Shown here: positions 1-5,235 of the stretch, piece after piece
How the letters are laid out: every line of letters begins with the position of its first letter
Numbering within the stretch: position 1 is the first letter of the stretch
Source: Parcubacteria group bacterium
Lineage (GTDB): Bacteria > Patescibacteriota > Minisyncoccia > Minisyncoccales > JAGUVE01
Assembly (NCBI GenBank): GCA_020063075.1
Contig: JAGUVE010000069.1
Coordinates: 1-6,112 of the forward strand
Length of the DNA stretch: 6,112 nucleotides
Direction: 5' to 3'
Made by a program: the position numbers and the translations under genes
Notes under the pieces: model-generated
Seen by the model: the letters and a program-made list of their open reading frames with translations, nothing else
Told to the model about the DNA's origin: nothing
Databases searched by the model: none

Positions 1-809
1 AAAAAGAACACATTAAAGTTATAAAAAAAAGGGGGTTAAAGATTTCTGGCGATATACGGGGGATTTTTCGAATAGAGTCAAAAAGACGGCTCGGAAAAAT
101 ACCGTCAAATACCCTGATACTTCTGACAACAAAAGCCCATCAGACAAAAAAAGCCATTGAGGGTATTAAAAAAATACTGAGAAAAGACACGGTAATTTTA
201 ATTCTGCAAAATGGCTTGGGTCAGGAAGAATTAGCAGAAAAAGCGGCGGGAAACAAATGCCGGGTTCTTAGGGGAATCACATTAATGTTCGTAGAACTTT
301 TAACGCCGGGGCGGATTAAATGCGGGCTGGCTGAAACAATTCTTCCTTCAACCAACGAGGGAAAGAAAATAGCCGAAATATTAAAAGAGGCCGGGCTTCG
401 AGTAAGGTTGTCAAAAGATATGAAAAAAGAAATCTGGAAAAAGTTGGTTGTAAATTGTCTTCTCAATCCCTTGACCGCTCTTTTTAAAATAAGAAACAAC
501 GAAGTGGCGGCTGCTGTTTTGAAGCCCGTCAGGAAAAAAATTGTTAAAGAGTGCCTGGAGGTTGCGGCAGCCGAGGGTATTCATTTTAATAAGGGCTTTG
601 AAAAAGAAATCGCGAAAAAACTGCCTTTTTATAAAAATTATTCATCTATGTGCCAGGATATTATGAAAGGAAGAAAAACGGAAATTGACTTTCTTAACGG
701 AAAAATTCTGGAACTGGCCAAAAAACATAATCTTGGAACGCCGGCAAATGAAATAATGTACTATTTAATAAAGTTCTTGGAAGATAACCCCGTTAAAAAT
801 GTTTTCTAA
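1..809 (+). CDS. panE: 2-dehydropantoate 2-reductase (ketopantoate reductase), 5'-truncated by the window edge
   Basis: This enzyme reduces 2-dehydropantoate to pantoate with NADPH, a cytoplasmic step of pantothenate and CoA synthesis. The frame is open from base 3, giving 268 visible residues. E. coli PanE has 303, so roughly the first 35, including the GxGxxG nucleotide loop, lie outside. The TTG at 216 is internal, not the start. Visible residues match the family: LQNGLG with the conserved Asn at visible residue 70, then W-K-K-L-V-V-N-C-L-L-N-P with the catalytic Lys at 147 and Asn at 151 and 155, then S-M-C-Q-D and T-E-I-D giving Ser 215, Asp 219 and Glu 227, equivalent to Ser244, Asp248 and Glu256 of E. 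coli. Both the end of the Rossmann domain and the helical C-terminal domain are present. The gene runs convergently to iscU, with 6 bases between the two stop codons. Identification is firm; paralogues acting on other 2-keto acids cannot be excluded. Confidence 0.9.
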   Translation, partial: KEHIKVIKKRGLKISGDIRGIFRIESKRRLGKIPSNTLILLTTKAHQTKKAIEGIKKILRKDTVILILQNGLGQEELAEKAAGNKCRVLRGITLMFVELLTPGRIKCGLAETILPSTNEGKKIAEILKEAGLRVRLSKDMKKEIWKKLVVNCLLNPLTALFKIRNNEVAAAVLKPVRKKIVKECLEVAAAEGIHFNKGFEKEIAKKLPFYKNYSSMCQDIMKGRKTEIDFLNGKILELAKKHNLGTPANEIMYYLIKFLEDNPVKNVF

Positions 810-824
810 CGGGGTTCATTTTTT
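786..824 (+). terminator. Rho-independent terminator overlapping the panE stop codon
   Basis: A perfect 10-bp stem, AACCCCGTTA at 786-795 with TAACGGGGTT at 807-816, encloses an 11-base loop and is followed by CATTTTTT. The stop codon of panE (807-809) is inside the 3' arm. On the plus strand this is a standard intrinsic terminator. Read on the minus strand the stem has no U-run after it, so it is less likely to end the convergent iscU transcript, whose stop codon begins at 818 and touches the stem. Confidence 0.8.
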
Positions 825-2468
825 GTACATATCCTCCTCAAGTTTTATCCATTCCTTGTATCTCTCCCCTATCTCTTTTTTTTCTTTTTCAATTATCTCG
901 TGCCTCTTTTTAATTCCTTCAGAAATTGATTTTTTATTTTTTGACAAATAATCATAAATTGCCTCAATTAAGGCGTAGGCCGCCAAAACCGAGCAATGTA
1001 ATTTTACCGGCGGCAATCCGCCCAGGGACTTAACAATTTCCTGCCTGTCAATTTTAATTGCCTCTTCAATTGTCTTTCCTTTGGCTAAATCGGTGATTAC
1101 TGAACTGGTTGCCAGGGCCGCAACACAGCCAAATGTCTCAAATTTTATATCTTTAATCGTCTCCCGCCCTTTTTTATTTTTAGCCACTTTAATATAAAGC
1201 CACATCACGTCGCCGCAATTATGAAGACAAAACGCTTGAGACACGAAAGAGTGCGACCTCTGAACCTCAAGATTATAAACTTTCCCTTCGTAGTTCTTGT
1301 TTTTTATTTCGGTTATTGGCAGATATAGATAGTTTTTGTCAAACCAAGATTTTTCGGAGGTATACGATTTGGGCTTGTATTTTATATTAAGTATCGCGCA
1401 CAATCTATCCAAAGAATCCCTTTGGCCGATATGTATCCTGTATGACTTTCTGTGTTTAACTCCATTAATCTCTTTTTCTTCCTCTTCATGGATAGACGGC
1501 GCAATTTTTTGTCTCAGCAACAACATTTTTATTTGCTGGGCTAATTTTTTAGAAATTGTGACATATCCTGCTCTCGGCCCGTCTCTGTTAAGATTGACAT
1601 AACCATCTCCTTTCCACAATCCATAAATTAGGGGGGTTTGTTTTTTGGGGGGAAGATTCATAATAAAATCGGGAAGCATTTTATTTACCGCGCCATTATC
1701 AAAAAGTTCTTTAAAAAGTCGTGCCAACCGCGCACTATACAAACCCACAACAATAGTTTTTCTTTTCGGCAATCTTCGTATTTTTACATCCAAATTAAAC
1801 AGTCTCTTGGATATCTTACTAATGTCCTCTGCTATATCCTCTTCGTTGATATTTAACGAGAATGAAATAAAGGTGTTGCAGGGTTTATCTTGAATGTTTC
1901 CTTCTGATAAAAAATAACCAAATAATCTTAACAAATCGCTATTAAGATTTATCTTGGCTGGAATTTCTTTGCTTTTAAAGTCCCATTTAGGTTTGGGGAT
2001 TTTAATTTCTATATATTTACAATCTTTTATTTCTTTTAGTATTGGATACAAAATAATGTCACCTTTTTTCAGGTCATCAGCATGATACCAACTAGCCGGA
2101 AGAAACCTTCTATTCTTTGTTCTTAAAAACTTATCTCCTTTGGGTGGTTTTATCGCAAGAACAAGATGATCGGGGGTGATTTGAATTTTTCCTAATTTAT
2201 TTTTAAGAATCAATATCCTCCCGTTATAATTTCTTTCCGTAATTTTATTAACTCTGTCATAATTTCCAGTATGAGATAAAACTTTTTTACCGGGGAAAAT
2301 TTTATCTATTTCTTTTAGGTTGTTATTAATGTGAATATTCTGATTTGGCGGTAAACAAACAATATTCCCCACTTTTCCTACTCCGTCGGGGCTCTTCATC
2401 CTCCCGTAATTGTGGGGTTTTTTGAAGTGTTCAATAACTTTTTTTGTGTAGGGACCGATTTGACTCAT
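816..2468 (-). CDS. iscU: Fe-S cluster scaffold IscU/NifU-like protein, interrupted in frame by an intein
   Basis: The 550-residue precursor is an IscU-type scaffold split by an intein at residues 38-417. The N-extein (1-37) has the family start Y-T-K-K-V-I-E-H-F-K-K-P and ends G-K-V-G-N-I-V. The C-extein (418-550) begins CGDVMWLYIKV. Joined, they give a 170-residue IscU with all three cluster-ligand cysteines (C418, C448, C492 of the precursor), the Asp of the CGD motif (D420), and the LPPVK motif (485-489), which in E. coli binds the chaperone HscA. A charged helical tail of about 40 residues follows the conserved core; there is no NifU C-terminal domain. IscU assembles [2Fe-2S] clusters in the cytoplasm using sulfur from IscS, encoded just upstream (75-base gap). 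The ATG at 2468 fits family length, but no Shine-Dalgarno precedes it. Stop is TGA. The gene is not a pseudogene: no stop or frameshift interrupts it. Function depends on splicing, which is inferred here. Confidence 0.95.
   Translation of the reverse strand: MSQIGPYTKKVIEHFKKPHNYGRMKSPDGVGKVGNIVCLPPNQNIHINNNLKEIDKIFPGKKVLSHTGNYDRVNKITERNYNGRILILKNKLGKIQITPDHLVLAIKPPKGDKFLRTKNRRFLPASWYHADDLKKGDIILYPILKEIKDCKYIEIKIPKPKWDFKSKEIPAKINLNSDLLRLFGYFLSEGNIQDKPCNTFISFSLNINEEDIAEDISKISKRLFNLDVKIRRLPKRKTIVVGLYSARLARLFKELFDNGAVNKMLPDFIMNLPPKKQTPLIYGLWKGDGYVNLNRDGPRAGYVTISKKLAQQIKMLLLRQKIAPSIHEEEEKEINGVKHRKSYRIHIGQRDSLDRLCAILNIKYKPKSYTSEKSWFDKNYLYLPITEIKNKNYEGKVYNLEVQRSHSFVSQAFCLHNCGDVMWLYIKVAKNKKGRETIKDIKFETFGCVAALATSSVITDLAKGKTIEEAIKIDRQEIVKSLGGLPPVKLHCSVLAAYALIEAIYDYLSKNKKSISEGIKKRHEIIEKEKKEIGERYKEWIKLEEDMYKK
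1218..2357 (-). mobile_element. Intein with LAGLIDADG homing endonuclease inside iscU (380 residues)
   Basis: Precursor residues 38-417. Splicing motifs are all visible: Cys at +1 of the intein (C38), a block B T-x-x-H (T98 to H101, in ITPDHLVLA), D-L-K-K-G-D at 132-137, and the C-terminal blocks V-Y-N-L-E-V through F-C-L-H-N at 397-417. It ends in His-Asn and is followed by the extein Cys 418. The endonuclease has two LAGLIDADG helices: L-F-G-Y-F-L-S-E-G at 182-190 (acidic E189) and L-I-Y-G-L-W-K-G-D-G at 280-289 (acidic D288). The typical L-P-D-F-I precedes the second. Both acidic residues survive, so the endonuclease may be active and target intein-free iscU alleles. By eye the intein DNA is more AT-rich than the exteins, but this was not computed. 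Boundaries are exact to the codon if splicing is canonical. Confidence 0.93.
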
Positions 2469-2469
2469 A

Positions 2470-2505
2470 TTTTTATTGTATAGGAAATTGAAGGTTTCCT
2501 GTAAA
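2470..2505 (-). promoter_or_regulatory. Candidate internal promoter for iscU
   Basis: On the minus strand TTTACA (2505-2500) lies 17 bases before TATACA (2482-2477), matching the sigma-70 boxes at 5 of 6 and 4 of 6 positions. Transcription would start near 2470, almost at the iscU ATG (2468), giving a leaderless or near-leaderless mRNA. AT-rich DNA produces such matches by chance, and iscU may simply be read through from iscS. Confidence 0.35.
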
Positions 2506-2507
2506 GC

Positions 2508-2540
2508 AGTCTAAAAATCAATAAAGATTGATTTTTAACG
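2508..2540 (-). repeat. 33-bp palindromic repeat, copy 1 (iscS-iscU spacer)
   Basis: Read on the minus strand it runs from CGTTA to TAGACT and contains a perfect 11-bp stem (2512-2522 with 2527-2537) with a 4-base loop. A second copy on the plus strand at 5781-5813 is identical at 31 of 33 positions, including the non-palindromic ends, so the two share ancestry and are not just similar hairpins. It could stabilise or terminate the mRNA between iscS and iscU. The U-run after the stem is short and lies mostly within it, so terminator function is doubtful. Confidence 0.8.
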
Positions 2541-2541
2541 A

Positions 2542-2570
2542 AATCAAAATTTCCTTCGGAAATTTTGATT
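2542..2570. repeat. 13-bp perfect palindrome covering the iscS stop codon
   Basis: AATCAAAATTTCC at 2542-2554 pairs perfectly with 2558-2570 across a 3-base loop. On the minus strand it encodes the last residues of IscS and supplies its TGA stop (2546-2544). It abuts the 33-bp repeat, so two hairpins stand in tandem in the iscS-iscU spacer. There is no U-run directly after it on either strand, so it is unlikely to be a simple terminator. Confidence 0.8.
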
Positions 2571-3734
2571 GTGTGCTTTTTTAAATGGCGAAATTGCCCT
2601 TAACTTTTTAATCACCCCGGGCAAGACACCTAAAACATAATCAATTTCTTTCTCCTTTGTCCACCTGCCGAGAGTCAAACGCAGAGAACCGTGAGCTTCC
2701 TGGGGCTTTAAACCAATTGCGATAAGCACGTGGGAGGGCTCCAATTTTTCTGAAGAGCAGGCAGAACCGGTGGAAGCGGCAATACCCAAAAGGTCAAGCT
2801 GAATAACCATTGATTCTCCTTCCACAAATTCAAACCAGAAATTGACATTGTTGGGGAGCCGTTTTTTAGGATGACCGTTTAAATGAGAACCGTCAATTTT
2901 TTCCATAACTCGCTTTATCAGTTTATCTCTCATTTTTGTCAATCTTTCAGATTCCTTTTTCATTTCTTTTCTGCAAATTTCGCAGGCCTTCGCAAAACCC
3001 GCAATCGCCGCCACGTTGACGGTGGAAGACCTCAAGCCCGATTCGTGACCTCCGCCGTGCAAAAGGGGCAGAATTTTTATTCCGTCTCTGACAAAAAGGC
3101 AAGCCGCTCCTTTTGGTCCGTACATCTTATGAGAACTGGCGGTCAGCAAATCAATGTTCATTTTATTAACATCAATAGGGACTTTTCCGAAGCTTTGGGC
3201 GGCATCTGTATGGAAATAAATTCCTCTCTCTCGGCAGATTTTACCAATTTCTTCAATCGGCTGCAGGGTTCCGATTTCATTATTGGCATGCATTATTGAA
3301 ACCAGTATTGTTTCTTTTTTGATTGCTTTTTTTAAGTTATCGGGGTCAACTAAGCCATATTTATCAACCGTCAGTCTCGTTATCTCAAAACCTTGTGTCT
3401 GCAAAAACTTGGCGCTTTCCATAACGCAGGCATGCTCTATTGAAGAAATAATAATATGGTTTCCTCTCTCTTTATTGGCAAAGGCAATTCCTTTCAAGAC
3501 CGTGTTGTTGCTTTCGGTGGCTGACCCGGTAAAAAATATTTGGTTTGCTTTTACCCCCATTAAATCGGCAACCTGCTGCCGGCTTTCTTCCAGGGCTTCT
3601 TTTGCTTCCTGGCCAAAACTATGCAATGACATTGTATTGCCGAATTTTTCCGAAACAAAAGGGAACATCGCCCTGAGCGCTTTCTTGTCAACCGGAGTAG
3701 TGGCGCCGTAATCTAAATAAATTTTTTTTCTCAT
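2544..3734 (-). CDS. iscS: Cysteine desulfurase, IscS/NifS type (group I)
   Basis: This PLP enzyme converts cysteine to alanine and holds the sulfur as a persulfide for transfer to IscU. At 396 residues it has normal length. It starts with the family signature I-Y-L-D-Y-G-A-T-T-P (5-14). Key residues: His101 in IEHACV, Asn151 in NNEIG, Asp177 and Gln180, the PLP Lys203 in SSHKMYGPKG, the G-G-G-H-E-S-G-L-R-S-S-T stretch with Arg235 (227-238), and the catalytic Cys326 in STGSACSS on the long flexible loop of group I enzymes. The usual F-G-N-P-S-S is F-G-N-T-M-S here. The last residues, N-Q-N-F-R-R-K-F, are encoded by the palindrome at 2542-2570 and look like an acquired tail. ATG at 3734 lies 11 bases after the upstream stop and has no Shine-Dalgarno (leader AATAAAATAAAAAAAT). 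Same operon as iscR and iscU; iscU follows 75 bases on. Confidence 0.96.
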   Translation of the reverse strand: MRKKIYLDYGATTPVDKKALRAMFPFVSEKFGNTMSLHSFGQEAKEALEESRQQVADLMGVKANQIFFTGSATESNNTVLKGIAFANKERGNHIIISSIEHACVMESAKFLQTQGFEITRLTVDKYGLVDPDNLKKAIKKETILVSIMHANNEIGTLQPIEEIGKICRERGIYFHTDAAQSFGKVPIDVNKMNIDLLTASSHKMYGPKGAACLFVRDGIKILPLLHGGGHESGLRSSTVNVAAIAGFAKACEICRKEMKKESERLTKMRDKLIKRVMEKIDGSHLNGHPKKRLPNNVNFWFEFVEGESMVIQLDLLGIAASTGSACSSEKLEPSHVLIAIGLKPQEAHGSLRLTLGRWTKEKEIDYVLGVLPGVIKKLRAISPFKKAHNQNFRRKF

Positions 3735-3745
3735 ATTTTTTTATT

Positions 3746-4612
3746 TTATTCGTCAAAAATAAAGACGGACTCTGAATAAAATCTTATTCTCTTATCTTTG
3801 ATTCTTTTGTTAATAAATTTTTCCAACAATTTATTTTTTAGCGAAAGCGATAAATTATTTTTCAGCATCGCTAAATTAATATCCAAACCCAAAACCCTGT
3901 TTGGAATAATATGCCTGGTAACACCGGCTGGAAGCACTAATCCCCTAAGGGCAACATTCACTATCTCTTTTTTATTATAGTTTGGTATAACCAACACTGC
4001 GGCTGTATCTTTTTTTAGTAAGAAAGGAATATCGCTTTTTGATATCCTGTCAACTTCTGAAACCGTTTCGCAAATATCCATCAAGGCAAGCAATTTTTCT
4101 GTTCTCTCTTCAAAACCATTATTGCTTTTAATCAAGAAGGTGTCTCCGTTTTTAAAAAGGAAATAGCCGATAATCTTTTTTTTCTTCAAAAGCTCTATGG
4201 CTTCCTTTCCCCCCGCCTTAATTACACTTATTCCCCCTTGACTCCGAATTTTCTCAAAAAGATTTTGCCGACCGCAACCAAAAAGAAGATGGTCCCAGGT
4301 GTTGACTTTAACCCGAGCATCGAAATAATCAACAATTTGAGCAACAATATCGCGACAACCCAATCTTTCTAGAGCTTTGACTCTATGAACGCCGTCTAAG
4401 ACAAAAAATTTACGAGTTTTTATTTCGGAATTTTTCAAATTCCGAAATAAACAAGAGTCCCTATTAAAATTAACCGCAATTATTGGATTCCTAAAATAGC
4501 TGTCGCTCTTTATTCTTTTAACTAATTTCTTTACCCTGCTTTCGTCGGCTTTCTCGTGAAGTATTAATTTATTAATGGGGATAACTTTTAATTTTGGAAA
4601 GTTGTCATTCAT
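3746..4612 (-). CDS. ParB-fold protein of the SbnI/SerK (free-serine kinase) type
   Basis: The 288-residue protein has an N-terminal ParB/Srx-like domain: V-I-P-I-N-K-L (10-16), His19-Glu20, Arg26, P-I-I-A-V (43-47), then F-V-L-D-G-V-H-R (70-77) and A-L-E-R-L-G (80-85). The layout H-E...R...P-I...D-G-x-H-R...A-L-x-x-L-G resembles SbnI of staphylococci and the archaeal serine kinase SerK, which phosphorylate free L-serine to O-phosphoserine, more than it resembles the chromosome-partition protein ParB. In that family the glutamate equivalent to E20 is catalytic and the DGxHR motif binds nucleotide. There is no helix-turn-helix that I can recognise. A conserved-looking L-P-A-G-V-T-R-H-I-I-P lies at 227-237. 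Length is close to the roughly 250 residues of the kinases. The ATG at 4612 overlaps the regulator's TGA (ATGA), so the two are translationally coupled. A role supplying phosphoserine for cysteine synthesis to feed IscS is inference. No SD precedes it. Confidence 0.7.
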   Translation of the reverse strand: MNDNFPKLKVIPINKLILHEKADESRVKKLVKRIKSDSYFRNPIIAVNFNRDSCLFRNLKNSEIKTRKFFVLDGVHRVKALERLGCRDIVAQIVDYFDARVKVNTWDHLLFGCGRQNLFEKIRSQGGISVIKAGGKEAIELLKKKKIIGYFLFKNGDTFLIKSNNGFEERTEKLLALMDICETVSEVDRISKSDIPFLLKKDTAAVLVIPNYNKKEIVNVALRGLVLPAGVTRHIIPNRVLGLDINLAMLKNNLSLSLKNKLLEKFINKRIKDKRIRFYSESVFIFDE

Positions 4613-5034
4613 AATTTACTTTTCAATAAATCGGCTAAGGTGATTGAATCCAACGTTGAATTCAAAACATCTTGAATTTTTTGCCAGACGGCAAAACTCT
4701 TGCAAACTTTTTTTCGCGGACAAGGCAACCGCTCTTTTTTCTCTCTAGCCACGCATCTTACCGGGGCAAACGTTCCTTCAATAGCTTTTATTATTTCTCC
4801 GACGCTGATTTTGGAGGGCTGGCTGGCTAAACAATATCCTCCACCGGCGCCTTTTTTAGCCAAAATTAGCCCCGCCTTTTCTAATTTAGAAATTATTTTT
4901 TCCAAATAATCAAAAGAGATATTTTCTTTCTCTGAAATTTTTTTCAGCGAATGGACGCGCTTTTCTTCAAAAACGCTCCCCAGGTAAACCATTGCCCGAA
5001 GCCCGTATTGAGATTTGGTTGACGCCTTAAACAT
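4609..5034 (-). CDS. iscR: Rrf2-family Fe-S transcriptional regulator, IscR-like
   Basis: A 141-residue winged-helix regulator, normal Rrf2 length. The start M-F-K-A-S-T-K-S-Q-Y-G-L-R-A-M is the family signature, the recognition helix region is I-S-F-D-Y-L-E-K-I-I-S-K-L (39-51), and the wing is G-A-G-G-G-Y-C-L (62-69). Three cysteines, C94, C105 and C111, stand where IscR carries its [2Fe-2S] ligands, with the first gap longer (10 residues against 5). The histidine that is the fourth ligand in E. coli IscR (H107) is replaced by Phe114. The C-terminus W...S-I-T-L-A-D-L (117-136) is typical. It heads the operon and shares four bases with the next gene. It likely represses its own promoter through the palindrome at 5049-5079. 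The ATG at 5034 has no Shine-Dalgarno (leader CCAAATTTTT). Another Rrf2 subfamily remains possible, but gene order and cysteines favour IscR. Confidence 0.88.
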   Translation of the reverse strand: MFKASTKSQYGLRAMVYLGSVFEEKRVHSLKKISEKENISFDYLEKIISKLEKAGLILAKKGAGGGYCLASQPSKISVGEIIKAIEGTFAPVRCVAREKKERLPCPRKKVCKSFAVWQKIQDVLNSTLDSITLADLLKSKL

Positions 5035-5048
5035 AAAAATTTGGAAAC

Positions 5049-5079
5049 AATAAAACCGACCTTTTTGGTCGGTTTTATT
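5049..5079 (-). promoter_or_regulatory. Operator-like palindrome upstream of iscR, also able to act as a terminator
   Basis: A perfect 13-bp inverted repeat (5049-5061 with 5067-5079) has a 5-base centre. Its core reads CCGAC-N7-GTCGG, which fits the YYGAC-N7-GTCRR core of the type 1 IscR consensus; the outer ATA/TAT flanks match only partly. It covers the -10 box and expected start of the iscR promoter, the classic place for autorepression. A transcript from that promoter would contain only about half of it, so it cannot work as an attenuator there. A transcript coming from 16S would contain all of it, followed by a U-rich stretch (TTTTATTGTTT), so it may also end the rRNA transcript. Confidence 0.65.
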
Positions 5080-5105
5080 TTACCTGACAGGCAAATCTTT
5101 GTCAA
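5077..5105 (-). promoter_or_regulatory. Sigma-70-type promoter of the isc operon
   Basis: On the minus strand TTGACA (5105-5100), a perfect -35 box, lies exactly 17 bases before TAAAAT (5082-5077), which matches the -10 box at 5 of 6 positions. The start would fall near 5070, giving a leader of about 36 bases before the iscR ATG. Confidence 0.75.
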
Positions 5106-5153
5106 GAGTTCAAAATGAATTTTCAGTTCCTTAGAGTTGCCCCGACTTTTGTA

Positions 5154-5217
5154 AGCGAGATTTTAAGGCTCCTCGCTCAACACCTTGGAATTGGTTTGAG
5201 AATTCTCGCAAACCAAT
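5154..5217. other. 16S-iscR spacer with two stem-loops
   Basis: The spacer between the 16S tail and the isc promoter contains no tRNA, 23S or ORF. Two hairpins are visible: ATTGGTTTG/CAAACCAAT (5190-5198 with 5209-5217), enclosing the palindrome GAGAATTCTC, and AGCGAG/CTCGCT (5154-5159 with 5172-5177). Neither has a U-run on the minus strand, so they are more likely processing or protecting stems of the rRNA precursor than terminators. Confidence 0.5.
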
Positions 5218-5235
5218 CCCAGCCGACACAAATTT

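Noticed and set aside
221..499. Minus-strand 92-residue ORF, and other ORFs antisense to iscU, iscS and iscR
   Set aside because: They are mirror frames of well-supported genes and resemble no family.
816..2468. iscU as a gene broken by a large insertion (pseudogene)
   Set aside because: The insertion is in frame without stops, has all splicing motifs, and removal restores an exact IscU sequence around CGD.
3746..4612. Chromosome-partition ParB or nucleoid-occlusion protein
   Set aside because: No parA neighbour, no recognisable DNA-binding helix-turn-helix, and the HE/DGxHR layout and context fit SbnI/SerK-type enzymes better.
5049..5079. Attenuator in the iscR leader
   Set aside because: A transcript starting near 5070 would include only about half of the stem; operator or rRNA terminator roles fit better.
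5162..5180. A displaced anti-Shine-Dalgarno in the GGCTCCTCGC stretch downstream of 16S
   Set aside because: CTCCTC is on the plus strand; the rRNA strand reads GAGGAG, the SD sense, and lies about 70 bases past helix 45.
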